Assembly (NCBI GenBank): GCA_029940115.1
Contig: JAOZRQ010000202.1
Coordinates: 1-10,883, forward strand
DNA: 10,883 bases
Source of the DNA: Desulfobacterales bacterium
GTDB taxonomy: Bacteria; Desulfobacterota; Desulfobacteria; Desulfobacterales; 4be13
Direction: 5' to 3'
In this document: piece by piece, positions 1 through 7,073 of the stretch
Layout of the letters: each line of letters starts with the position of its first letter
Position numbering within the stretch: position 1 is the first letter of the stretch
Translations under genes and position numbers: made by a program
The notes under the pieces: model-generated
What the model saw: only the letters and a program-made list of their open reading frames with translations
What the model was told of the DNA's origin: nothing
Database searches by the model: none

Positions 1-66
1 GTTCACGTTCACGTTCACGGGCACGTTCACGGGCAGGCGGCCTCCCCGAAAAGCGTTATAATCAGA
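1..66. repeat. Right half of a hexamer-array inverted-repeat element, cut by the window edge
   Basis: The first 38 bases are GTTCAC-type hexamers with GGGCAC/GGGCAG variants. Bases 39-66 are a 28-base end sequence identical to the right end of the complete element at 5118-5359. Identity between the two copies is unbroken over 43 bases (25-67 against 5318-5360), then stops abruptly, which marks the element boundary. The left half lies outside the window. The end sequence holds TATAAT at 57-62, pointing out of the element. This is a dispersed repeat family with at least two members within about 5 kb. Open frames through it are low-complexity by-products, not genes. Confidence 0.85.
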
Positions 67-67
67 A

Positions 68-124
68 AGTTTGTAGTCCCGCCTCTCGGCGGTGTAACAC
101 CGCCTGAAGGCGGAACTACAAACT
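68..124. repeat. 57-base long palindrome (REP-like stem-loop)
   Basis: Bases 68-84 (AGTTTGTAGTCCCGCCT) pair with 108-124 with one mismatch over 17 bases. A second stem, GGCGGTG (88-94) with CACCGCC (98-104), closes a TAA loop at the tip. The whole folds into a nearly continuous hairpin. It starts within two bases of the end of the hexamer element. There is no T run on either strand, so it is not a plain intrinsic terminator. It resembles the extragenic palindromes that recur in repeat-rich genomes, but the family cannot be named from one copy. Confidence 0.75.
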
Positions 125-290
125 GAAAAGTGTGAGCCCGGAAACCGGGTGGATTCCGGGTCAGAAAGGATAGGCTCCTGCCGATTCTCATCATTTCTGC
201 CCGGAATGACAGCCCGAACTCGCTGAAACCCATTGCTCCCCGAAAGGCACCATCATCGGGAAGAATCTTCGTTCACCATCAAGAGAACCA
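125..290. other. Intergenic region downstream of PFOR with two further inverted repeats
   Basis: There is no credible gene here. CCCGG/CCGGG (137-141 and 145-149) makes a short hairpin. A wider imperfect inverted repeat pairs 153-167 (ATTCCGGGTCAGAAA) with 194-207 (TTTCTGCCCGGAAT), with one bulged base. Either could stall or protect the 3' end of the PFOR transcript, which runs into this region from 291. Neither is followed by a T run on the minus strand, so I do not call a terminator. Confidence 0.5.
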
Positions 291-3200
291 TCAGTCTCTT
301 TCTGCTGTCTCCTCCTTGCCGATGGACGTCGGATCCGCCAGAAGTTTCAATGCCTCATACCGCTCCTTGTACTCCTCCTCGATGATCGCGCGCAACCGTT
401 TCGACTCATCCGGGAAGGCTTTCTCCAAGGACGCGTACCGCACCTCACCCGAGAGGAATTCCTGGAGCATCTCAAATTTCGGCGCCTTGGAGTCGAGGAG
501 AAACGGGTTCTTCCCCTCTTTTTTCAGCTCGGGATTGTGGCGGTACAGCGGCCAGTATCCGCATTCCACAGCGAGTTTGATCTCCTCCTGGCTCTTGCCC
601 ATGCCCTTCCGGATGCCGTGGTTGATGCAGGGGGAGTAGGCCATGATCAGGGAGGGCCCGTTGTATGCCTCGGCCTCGGTGATCGCCTTCACGGTCTGCT
701 GTTTGTTTGAGCCCATGCCGATGTTCGCGACATAGACATACCCATACGTCATGGCCATCGCGCCCATGTCCTTCTTGCCGGTCTTCTTGCCGGACGCGGT
801 GAACTTGGCCACCGAGCCGGTCGGGGTCGCCTTGGAGGACTGCCCGCCGGTGTTGGAATAGACCTCGGTGTCAAAGACCATGACGTTGATATTCTCGCCT
901 GACGCCAGAATATGGTCAATCCCGCCATAAGCGATGTCATACGCCGCGCCGTCGCCAAGAAAGACCCAGTAGGATTTCTTGGCAAACAGCCCGGAAAGCG
1001 CGGCGACTTGGCTCATCACCTCGTCTTCCTTATAGTTGTGCAACATCCCCTTGATCAGATCACCATACTTTTTCGAGCCTTCGGGATCATCCATGTTCTC
1101 CAGCCAGCCCTGCAACGCGTTGGTCACCTCCTCAACAAATCCCTTTTCCGTAGCCTCCTTCACCAGCTCGGTCAGTCTCCTGCGTTGCTGGAGATGGCCG
1201 AGAAGCATGCCGTAGGTGAACTCCCCCGGGTCTTCAAACAGGGAACTGCCCCAAGTGGGACCATGCCCCTCGTTGTTCACGCAGTAGGGAATGGCCGGTG
1301 CGGACCCGCCCCAGATCGAGGTGCATCCGGTCGCGTTGCCGATGACCATGCGCTCGCCAAAGAGCTGGGTCAGAAGCTTCGCATACGGCGTCTCGCCGCA
1401 TCCCGAACACGCGCCCGAGAACTCCAGAAGCGGCTGACAGAACTGGCTGCCCTTGACGGTGGTCCGCTTGAGAACATCATCCCGGACCGGCAGGCTGAGT
1501 GCGATCTTGAAGTTGTCCGCCTGTTCCTTCTGTGTATCGAGCGGCTTCATCACCAGCGCGGGCTTCTTGGCCGGGCAGATGTCCGCACAGTTGCCGCAAC
1601 CCATGCAGTCGAGGGGGCTGAGCTGGATCCGGAAGTGATACCCCTTCAACTCCTTGCCCACCGCCTTCTTTGTCGCGAATGCCGCAGGCGCGGCCGCGGC
1701 TTCATCATCGGTCAGAAGGAACGGACGGATCGCGGCATGGGGGCAGACCATGGCGCACTGGTTGCACTGGATGCAGTTCTGCATGTCCCATTCCGGCACA
1801 TTGATGGCCACGCCTCGTTTCTCGTATTGGGTGGTGGCGACAGGGAATATTCCGTCAGGACGGAATTTGCTCACCGGCAGTTTGTCCCCCTGCTGGGCCA
1901 CCATGGGACGCAGAACATCCGTGACGAACTCCGGCTCGCCTTTGGCCTGTGCCGTGCGGCCCATCGCCTCGCCCCAAGCTTCGGGATAGCTGATCTCCAT
2001 TAGATTGTCCAAGGTCTGATCCACCGCGGCCACGTTCATGTTGACGATGTGATCCCCTTTCTTGCCGAACAGCTTCTTGATCTGATCCTTGAGATAGCCA
2101 ATCGCGTCGTCCACCGGGATCACATTGGCCAGCTTGAAGAACGCGGTCTGCATGATCATGTTGATCCGGCCGCCAAGTCCCACCTCGCCGGCGATCCTCA
2201 CCGCATCAAGGTTGTAGAACTTCAGATGCTTCCGGGCAATGACTTGGCGCATGGATGCGGGGAGCTTTGCCTCCATCTCATCCGCGGCCCAAGGGGAATT
2301 GAGCAGAAACGTGCCACCATCCTTGATCCCCTCAAGGAGGTCGTAACCATCCACATACGCGGGGTTGTGACACGCGATGTAGTCCGCCGAGTCAATCTGA
2401 TAGGTGGACTGAATCGGGGTCTTGCCGAAACGGAGGTGGGAGATGGTCACCCCGCCGGACTTCTTGGAATCATAGGCAAAATAGGCCTGCGCGTACATGT
2501 CGGTGTTGTCACCGATGATCTTGATCGCGCTCTTGTTCGCGCCGACGGTTCCGTCCGCGCCCAGCCCCCAAAACTTGCACTGAACGGTTCCCTCGGGTGC
2601 CACGTCAAACCCGGATGCCACGTCAAGGGAGGTGTGGCTCACATCGTCAATGATTCCCACGGTGAAATGGTTCCTGGGGCTTTGTGTCTTCATGTTGTCA
2701 AAGACCGCCTGGACCATCGCGGGGGTGAACTCCTTGGAACCGAGTCCGTAGCGGCCGTTCACCACCTTGAGGATCCGGTCGTTCTCCATGAGTGAGGTGC
2801 ATAGGTCCATATAGAGCGGATCGCCCACCGCGCCCGGCTCCTTGGTCCGGTCCAGGACAGAGAGCATCTTCGCGGACCCGGGAATGACGCCAAGGAGGTG
2901 TTCCACAGAGAAGGGGCGATACAGGCGCACCTTGATCAGGCCGACCTTTTCCCCTTTGTCCGCGAGATGGTTGACCACCTCTTCAATGGTCTCACAGGAG
3001 GAGCCCATGGAGACGATGATATGCTCCGCATCGGACGCGCCCACAAAGTCAAAGGGCTGATACGCCCGTCCAGTCAGGTCGCCGACCTTTTTCATGCACT
3101 CCGCGACGATTCCGGGGGTCTTCAGGTAATAGGGATTCCGGGTCTCCGCTCCCTGAAAATAAATATCCGGGTTCTGGGCCGTTCCCCGGAGTTCGGGTCT

Positions 3201-3833
3201 TTCCGGGTTCGCTCCCCTGGCCCGAAATTTGGCAATCGCATCCTTGTTCGCCAGTTTCGCCATGTCGTCATAGTCAATCATTTCGATCTTCTGGATTTCG
3301 TGGGAAGTACGGAATCCGTCGAAAAAGTGGAGAAAGGGAACACTCGACTCAATGGCTGAAAGGTGCGCGATCAGCCCCAAGTCCATGACTTCCTGCACCG
3401 ACGCGGACGCGAGGAGTGAGAAACCGGTCTGACGAACCGCCATGACATCCTGATGGTCTCCGAAGATGGAGAGGGCATGGGTTGAGACGGCACGGGCGGT
3501 GACGTGCAGAACCCCCGGGAGCAGCTCGCCGGACATCTTGTACATGTTCGGGATCATCAGCAACAGTCCTTGGGACGCGGTAAAACTGGATGTCAGCGCG
3601 CCCGCGGCGAGCGCGCCGTGCATCGCGCCCGCAGCCCCGGCTTCGGACTGCATCTGCCGGACGATCATCGGCTGTCCAAAGATGTTTTTGATGCCCTCCG
3701 CGGCCCATTCGTCCGCAATCTCCGCCATGGAAGAGGACGGGGTGATCGGATAGATGGTGGCCACATCGCTCATGGCGTAACCGACATGCGCGGCGGCAGT
3801 GTTGCCGTCAAGGGTTTTCATTTTCTTTGCCAT
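291..3833 (-). CDS. nifJ: Pyruvate:ferredoxin (flavodoxin) oxidoreductase, single-chain
   Basis: This cytoplasmic enzyme oxidises pyruvate with CoA to acetyl-CoA and CO2, passing two electrons to ferredoxin. The 1180 residues hold the full homodimer-type domain order. The N-terminal ThDP/pyruvate domain has YPITPSS (28-34), with T31, E64 and R114 matching substrate and cofactor residues of the Desulfovibrio africanus enzyme. A CoA-binding and linker region follows. The inserted ferredoxin domain has two 4Fe-4S motifs (C687, C690, C693, C697 and C743, C746, C749, C753). The C-terminal ThDP domain has GDG at 960-962 and N994. Proximal-cluster ligands C809, C812, C837 and C1069 are present, so all three clusters look intact. 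The ATG follows AAGGAG at about 10 bases. The gene starts 68 bases after the DGMQRTT gene stops and has a heptamer array in its leader. Base composition is GC-rich. No defect was seen. Confidence 0.98.
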   Translation of the reverse strand: MAKKMKTLDGNTAAAHVGYAMSDVATIYPITPSSSMAEIADEWAAEGIKNIFGQPMIVRQMQSEAGAAGAMHGALAAGALTSSFTASQGLLLMIPNMYKMSGELLPGVLHVTARAVSTHALSIFGDHQDVMAVRQTGFSLLASASVQEVMDLGLIAHLSAIESSVPFLHFFDGFRTSHEIQKIEMIDYDDMAKLANKDAIAKFRARGANPERPELRGTAQNPDIYFQGAETRNPYYLKTPGIVAECMKKVGDLTGRAYQPFDFVGASDAEHIIVSMGSSCETIEEVVNHLADKGEKVGLIKVRLYRPFSVEHLLGVIPGSAKMLSVLDRTKEPGAVGDPLYMDLCTSLMENDRILKVVNGRYGLGSKEFTPAMVQAVFDNMKTQSPRNHFTVGIIDDVSHTSLDVASGFDVAPEGTVQCKFWGLGADGTVGANKSAIKIIGDNTDMYAQAYFAYDSKKSGGVTISHLRFGKTPIQSTYQIDSADYIACHNPAYVDGYDLLEGIKDGGTFLLNSPWAADEMEAKLPASMRQVIARKHLKFYNLDAVRIAGEVGLGGRINMIMQTAFFKLANVIPVDDAIGYLKDQIKKLFGKKGDHIVNMNVAAVDQTLDNLMEISYPEAWGEAMGRTAQAKGEPEFVTDVLRPMVAQQGDKLPVSKFRPDGIFPVATTQYEKRGVAINVPEWDMQNCIQCNQCAMVCPHAAIRPFLLTDDEAAAAPAAFATKKAVGKELKGYHFRIQLSPLDCMGCGNCADICPAKKPALVMKPLDTQKEQADNFKIALSLPVRDDVLKRTTVKGSQFCQPLLEFSGACSGCGETPYAKLLTQLFGERMVIGNATGCTSIWGGSAPAIPYCVNNEGHGPTWGSSLFEDPGEFTYGMLLGHLQQRRRLTELVKEATEKGFVEEVTNALQGWLENMDDPEGSKKYGDLIKGMLHNYKEDEVMSQVAALSGLFAKKSYWVFLGDGAAYDIAYGGIDHILASGENINVMVFDTEVYSNTGGQSSKATPTGSVAKFTASGKKTGKKDMGAMAMTYGYVYVANIGMGSNKQQTVKAITEAEAYNGPSLIMAYSPCINHGIRKGMGKSQEEIKLAVECGYWPLYRHNPELKKEGKNPFLLDSKAPKFEMLQEFLSGEVRYASLEKAFPDESKRLRAIIEEEYKERYEALKLLADPTSIGKEETAERD

Positions 3834-3854
3834 AAATCAGTGACTCCTTTTGTC

Positions 3855-3882
3855 AAGGGTTAAGGGCTAAGGGTTAAGGGTT
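3855..3882. repeat. Heptanucleotide tandem array in the PFOR leader
   Basis: Four consecutive copies of AAGGGTT, the second being AAGGGCT, are followed by a partial AAGG. The array fills most of the 68-base gap between the DGMQRTT gene and PFOR, and ends only a few bases before the PFOR ribosome binding site. Slippage here would change leader length without touching the coding frame. Confidence 0.85.
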
Positions 3883-3901
3883 AAGGCCAAGCACTTGTTT
3901 C

Positions 3902-5068
3902 TCAGTAAGCCCTCCAGCAAGGCATCATGTTGTCAAGAGTGAAATGGTCTTCAACCAGCACCTTGAACGCATCCAAAAAGAACCTTCTTTCAAAATCCCC
4001 GACTTTTCCGGATCTTTGGGAAATCACTTCATTCAGGGTGGTGAAATCCAGAAATTCTCCGATGGCTTTGCCTTTCATTTCCCCTAATCCATCCAACAAA
4101 GTTTCAGCGCTTTCTTTGATCGCTTTCCACTTTTCTTGTTGTTCTTTCTCAGAATGATGGATGCCCGGCCTGCCGAACAGATGAATCGCGATGGCGGCCG
4201 CGAACCCGACCCGGGCCGGTTGGCTGGCAAACAGGTCTTTTCCGTCATGGAAACGCCTCTCCGCGCCCTTTTCCTCATCTTCAGACACATAAGTTCCGAA
4301 TGCCTTGTCAAACCCGGCCAAAAGCCCCAAGAATTCATAAAACATCTGAGTGAATTCGCGATCGCTGGTTGCTTCGATAAAATCAAGCTTCGTCAATTCA
4401 TCGGCCAATCGCTCTTTCACATCAACCTTTTCCTTTCTCGAGCCAAAGACCAAAAACAGTTCGATGATGTTGCTGGCTTGGAACTGTCCCGGATGTTCGC
4501 GGCGTTTTTTGTCATCCACCCTCAACAGTTCCATGTCCGAAACTTCTGTCCTGATTTCTTTGATCATCGTCCGGAACACCACCTCGATCTGCCGCCTCAG
4601 ATTCCAGGGAACCTGACCGGTATTCAGGATCAGCATTCGATAGATCAGACTGTTTGTGTTTCGGGCAATCCAATACTCGACACGCATTTTGCGGGCAGTC
4701 AGCTCCGCGTCATCTTTGAGATCAAACAATGCCGTGGTCCGCTGCATGCCGTCAATGATGGATATGTTATCCTCTGATATTTTGTCAAGCAACGGGTCAA
4801 AAGATGCCGGATCAAAACTTTCGAATTCATCATCAGGGATAAGCATTCCGAGCACCACCGGCGGCAAGACAGCCCCTTTTTTCAAGTCTTCGATCATCCG
4901 TTTTCGTATCCGGATCGCTGTGCTCGTCTTTAACGTATCCCTCTGGCCTTCGATCCCGCCTTGCCTGTCTTTGTAAACTTTCTCAACAATGCTCAGATAG
5001 TTGCTTACCGGAAGCGTCTTCATCACCGAATAACAATCCGCTCTTTCATCTTTTAAAACATCTTCCAT
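3902..5068 (-). CDS. DGQHR/DUF262-like (ParB-superfamily-like) protein with a DGMQRTT motif
   Basis: This is an uncharacterised 388-residue protein with no signal peptide or membrane segment. The N-terminal half follows the layout of DGQHR-domain proteins (DndB-type) and DUF262: a LPPVVLG strand at about residue 68, then ISIIDGMQRTTAL around 102-114, where DGxQR corresponds to the nucleotide-binding DGQHR or DGQQR loop of these ParB-like folds. LNTGQVPWNLRRQIE from about 148 recalls the NTG segment after that loop in DGQHR proteins. The C-terminal half (about 190-388) is helical and charged and I do not recognise it. The start is chosen at 5068 because GGGGGAG lies 7-8 bases upstream; an ATG at 5083 would place that site inside the gene. 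The gene is AT-richer than PFOR and tkt, and a repeat element lies 50 bases upstream. Relatives act in DNA modification or defence, but no partner gene is present, so the role is open. Confidence 0.72.
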   Translation of the reverse strand: MEDVLKDERADCYSVMKTLPVSNYLSIVEKVYKDRQGGIEGQRDTLKTSTAIRIRKRMIEDLKKGAVLPPVVLGMLIPDDEFESFDPASFDPLLDKISEDNISIIDGMQRTTALFDLKDDAELTARKMRVEYWIARNTNSLIYRMLILNTGQVPWNLRRQIEVVFRTMIKEIRTEVSDMELLRVDDKKRREHPGQFQASNIIELFLVFGSRKEKVDVKERLADELTKLDFIEATSDREFTQMFYEFLGLLAGFDKAFGTYVSEDEEKGAERRFHDGKDLFASQPARVGFAAAIAIHLFGRPGIHHSEKEQQEKWKAIKESAETLLDGLGEMKGKAIGEFLDFTTLNEVISQRSGKVGDFERRFFLDAFKVLVEDHFTLDNMMPCWRAY

Positions 5069-5117
5069 AAATATCTCCCCCATGTAAACGAAACTCAGGA
5101 ACTGTGAGTAAATAAAA

Positions 5118-5359
5118 TCTGATTATAACGGATTTAGGGGAGGCCTTGAACTCGAACTTGAACTTGAACGTGAACTTATACTTGAACGTGAACTTATACT
5201 TGAACGTGAACGTGAACTTATACTTGAACTTGAACTCGAACTTGCCCACAAATGAACATTCAAGTTCACGTTCACGTTCACGTTCACGTTCACGTTCAGG
5301 TTCAGGTTCAGGTTCAGGTTCACGGGCAGGCGGCCTCCCCGAAAAGCGTTATAATCAGA
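5118..5359. mobile_element. Inverted-repeat element with opposed hexanucleotide arrays (MITE-like)
   Basis: The ends are 28-base inverted repeats, 5118-5145 and 5332-5359, differing at three positions. Inside the left end are 16 hexamers (5146-5241) of the type TTGAAC/GTGAAC with TCGAAC and TTATAC variants. Inside the right end are ten (5264-5323): five GTTCAC, four GTTCAG and one GTTCAC. The two arrays are reverse complements of each other, separated by about 22 bases, so the element is close to one giant palindrome. The right half matches the copy at 1-66. There is no transposase; if mobile, it depends on one elsewhere. No clear target duplication was seen. It lies between the solute-binding gene and the DGMQRTT gene, in the position where the latter's promoter would be. 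Confidence 0.88.
5122..5127 (-). promoter_or_regulatory. Outward-facing TATAAT box in the left end of the hexamer element
   Basis: Read on the minus strand, the terminal repeat contains a perfect -10 box, TATAAT, 54 bases before the DGMQRTT start codon. The best -35 candidate at a 17-base spacing, TTCAAG from the array, is weak. The mirror box at 5350-5355 points the other way. A promoter here is plausible but not shown. Confidence 0.35.
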
Positions 5360-5389
5360 ATAATAAAATTCCATTTCCGTACCCTTGCT

Positions 5390-5417
5390 CGACACGGCAG
5401 GGACTTTTTCCGTGTCG
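5390..5417 (-). terminator. Stem-loop downstream of the solute-binding protein gene
   Basis: CGACACGG (5390-5397) pairs perfectly with CCGTGTCG (5410-5417) across a 12-base loop. It lies 28 bases beyond the stop codon of the solute-binding gene. On the minus strand no T run follows; on the plus strand a T6 occurs after eight unpaired bases (5425-5430). It may mark the transcript end, but as an intrinsic terminator it is imperfect. Confidence 0.4.
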
Positions 5418-5445
5418 GGTTAGGCTTTTTTGTATGCTTTTTTGC

Positions 5446-6231
5446 CTACTCTCTCCATTTTGTCTTCTGCTTGTCATATTTTCCGGTCATAACATCTTCG
5501 AGCATCCGGTCAAACCTGCCGCTTTCTCTCATTCTTTTCAGACCTGAATTGAATTTGTCCAGAAGCAGTCTGCCGTTCTTAACTTGTTTTGATATGATCA
5601 GATTGAGAGTCGTTGACTGAAGCTCTTTCGGATGATGTGTAAAGAGTGCGGCCCTTTCAGGAGGAAAGTTGTTTCTTATCTGCGAGTATCCCACAATCGA
5701 ATCATTCGGAAATATGTGTATCCGATTTCCCAGCAGCTTTCTGTAATTCAGTTCATCCCTCGGAACCATGTCAACATATATTCTCTTTTCATTCATGGCA
5801 GTCATAAATTCCTCACTGTATTCATATTCGAATGTACCGCCGATTCTTAATCCCTTTAAGTCATCAACTGATTTCCAGTCAAAATTGCAGCTTCTGAGGT
5901 GGAAAAATACGACCGAACTTTTGCTGACAGGCTCGCTGACAAGAAAATTCTGTCCGATTTCCTCGCTGGGCCACCAGCAGCAGGAAGCATCCCAGTTCTT
6001 TCCCTTTTTTGCCACTATAAGCGAACGTCTCCAAGGATAAAACCGCCATATGACTTTTACTCCTTCTGACTTGAATGCTTCGGAAACAACATGGGAAGAG
6101 AATCCGTAGTGGGGAGAGTATTCGCTCATATACGGTTCCCATTCACCGTTTGTGATGCGGATTGCTGTTTCAGCCGATAACATAGTTGAAGAAAACAATA
6201 ATGCAAGCACATAAAAGAATATTTTCTTCAT
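5446..6231 (-). CDS. Periplasmic solute-binding protein, family 3 (PF00497-like)
   Basis: This is a secreted binding protein of 261 residues, the usual size for the amino-acid-type family. Residues 1-20 form a signal peptide: MKK, a hydrophobic core, then cleavage after MLSA. ITNGEWEPY (26-34) is the typical first strand of lobe 1. DLKGLRIG (124-131) starts lobe 2. The C-terminal helix FNSGLKRMRESGRF (227-240) matches the family's closing helix. The ATG at 6231 is chosen because GGAGG precedes it by about six bases and the signal peptide begins there. An open frame continues upstream to a TTG at 6381 but would bury the signal peptide. No permease or ATPase gene lies nearby, so it either serves a distant transporter or acts as a sensor component. 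The ligand cannot be deduced. The gene is the most AT-rich of the five. A near-consensus promoter lies about 160 bases upstream. Confidence 0.85.
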   Translation of the reverse strand: MKKIFFYVLALLFSSTMLSAETAIRITNGEWEPYMSEYSPHYGFSSHVVSEAFKSEGVKVIWRFYPWRRSLIVAKKGKNWDASCCWWPSEEIGQNFLVSEPVSKSSVVFFHLRSCNFDWKSVDDLKGLRIGGTFEYEYSEEFMTAMNEKRIYVDMVPRDELNYRKLLGNRIHIFPNDSIVGYSQIRNNFPPERAALFTHHPKELQSTTLNLIISKQVKNGRLLLDKFNSGLKRMRESGRFDRMLEDVMTGKYDKQKTKWRE

Positions 6232-6355
6232 AAACTTCCTCCAGTTATTTATTTTAAAAGCTTGGCGGATTGAGCGTAGGTATCTCCACATTTTTGTCGA
6301 AAAGCCAACTGTAAACATGGCTGTTTTTGGAGGGCTTACAGATTGACAGGTCCAA

Positions 6356-6371
6356 GCAGTTCTTGAACTGC
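6356..6371. promoter_or_regulatory. Palindrome just downstream of the SBP promoter
   Basis: GCAGTTCTTGAACTGC is a perfect dyad with 7-base arms and a 2-base centre. It falls roughly 15-30 bases after the predicted start of transcription of the solute-binding gene. It could be a repressor operator or a small hairpin in the leader. No cognate regulator lies in the window. Confidence 0.5.
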
Positions 6372-6392
6372 CTCCTTTCAAACCATTTTTTC

Positions 6393-6421
6393 ATATTAAC
6401 ATGAACAAAATGTGGTGTCAA
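6393..6421 (-). promoter_or_regulatory. Sigma70-type promoter for the solute-binding protein gene
   Basis: On the minus strand TTGACA (6421-6416) and TAATAT (6398-6393) are separated by exactly 17 bases. The -35 is perfect and the -10 matches four of six, including the first TA. Transcription would start near 6386, giving a leader of about 155 bases before the ATG at 6231. The orientation and the absence of another gene in between tie it to the solute-binding gene. Confidence 0.7.
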
Positions 6422-6495
6422 GGCTTTTCTCACATTTCCCTCATGCTTCCTCGCTTTTTTTCAAAGTGGCCTGTATGAACACTCCGTATGGCATG

Positions 6496-6513
6496 TTATC
6501 CAGTTCTGGATAA
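6496..6513. promoter_or_regulatory. Operator-like 18-bp palindrome, copy 1
   Basis: TTATCCAGTTCTGGATAA is a perfect dyad with 8-base arms and a 2-base centre. CCGTATGG precedes it at 6484-6491. An identical palindrome begins 34 bases further on. Duplicated identical dyads at about three helical turns are typical of a dimeric regulator binding cooperatively. No candidate regulator is in the window. Confidence 0.6.
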
Positions 6514-6529
6514 TACCCGTATGGGTGTG

Positions 6530-6547
6530 TTATCCAGTTCTGGATAA
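6530..6547. promoter_or_regulatory. Operator-like 18-bp palindrome, copy 2
   Basis: This is an exact copy of the palindrome at 6496-6513, also preceded by CCGTATGG (6517-6524), so the duplicated unit is about 33-34 bases. It lies 25 bases before a TACAAT sequence (6572-6577) on the plus strand, and about 110 bases upstream of the divergent solute-binding promoter. It could serve either direction. Confidence 0.6.
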
Positions 6548-6633
6548 CTCCTATGTAAATCAATTATCCTTTACAATGTTCCAGTGATTGGTTTCTGCCG
6601 TCGTTTGCTTGTTGCCGTGGGTTTCAGGCGAAC

Positions 6634-6710
6634 AAACCCGGCTTCTCTGACAGCTCTAGCCTGTTGCAACTTTATCGCTCATAGTTTTTAACGCGAAGCC
6701 GGGTTTTTTT
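6634..6710 (+). terminator. Intrinsic-terminator-like hairpin, possible 3' end of a small RNA
   Basis: AAACCCGGCTTC (6634-6645) pairs perfectly over 12 bases with GAAGCCGGGTTT (6695-6706), and T continues to 6710. The 49-base loop is long for a plain terminator and contains smaller pairings such as ACAG/CTGT. GGGTTT at 6619-6624 can also pair with AAACCC (6634-6639), giving an alternative fold that competes with the main stem. No plus-strand gene precedes it. It may end a short RNA starting near 6584, after the TACAAT at 6572. Confidence 0.55.
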
Positions 6711-6782
6711 CGAGGCTTTTTGGCAAACAACTTTTGTCCCCCCTATTTTGCTTCAAGGTTTTTTTTTGTGATCTGTGCTTTC

Positions 6783-6867
6783 CCCAGGGTTGCCCTCGTT
6801 CCGGGCAAATGAAGTCTCAAGGGATTGCCGGGCAGCCCTGGGCTGGCATATGTAACCCCTTCGGGGT
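6783..6867. repeat. Palindromic repeat cluster
   Basis: CCCAGGGTTGCCC (6783-6795) pairs with GGGCAGCCCTGGG (6830-6842) with one mismatch. It is followed by the small hairpin ACCCCTTCGGGGT (6855-6867). Sequences of this style, a CCCAGGG/CCCTGGG stem then a CCCCTTCGGGG tip, recur in repeat-rich genomes as far as I recall. I see no coding capacity here. Confidence 0.5.
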
Positions 6868-7048
6868 ATTGGCTCGTTCTTCATCGCCCCGTTGGGCGCC
6901 CATGAGAGCTCAAGCAAGGGAGTGCAAGAATGGCGGTCTCATTGTCTTTCAACCTTCATGGTTTGAGACTCATTGCCTTTCAACCTCGATGACTGGGCAG
7001 CCCTTCTTGCATTTTGACGCGTTTCCCCTATTATCAAGAAAAACTTGG

Positions 7049-7073
7049 AATGTCAAACAAAGTTGTTGACATT
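7049..7073. promoter_or_regulatory. Operator-like dyad overlapping a -35 box
   Basis: AATGTCAA (7049-7056) and TTGACATT (7066-7073) are exact reverse complements, with partly matching bases (ACAA/GTTG) inside the 9-base spacer. The right arm contains the TTGACA of the promoter at 7066-7094, so a protein bound here would block it. The left arm gives a TTGACA on the other strand as well, but its best -10 (GATAAT) is at only 15 bases. Confidence 0.5.

Noticed and set aside
2049..2795. Long plus-strand open frame (248 codons) antisense to PFOR
   Set aside because: It lies wholly inside the intact PFOR gene. Long antisense frames are expected in GC-rich genes, and it has neither a ribosome site nor a recognisable domain. 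The same applies to the frame at 912-2003.
5146..5323. Possible CRISPR array
   Set aside because: The units are continuous 6-mers without spacers, inside an inverted-repeat element.
5146..5395. Open frames encoding (NV)n, (VH)n or (RS)n repeats across the hexamer arrays
   Set aside because: A 6-base repeat keeps several frames open on both strands at once. The peptides merely restate the DNA repeat and have no supported start site.
6232..6381. N-terminal extension of the solute-binding protein to a TTG at 6381
   Set aside because: It would place 50 residues before a clear signal peptide; the ATG at 6231 has a strong GGAGG site.
6634..6710. Integron attC site
   Set aside because: The arm length fits, but the arms lack the GTTRRRY/RYYYAAC core sites, and the T-run tail points to a terminator.
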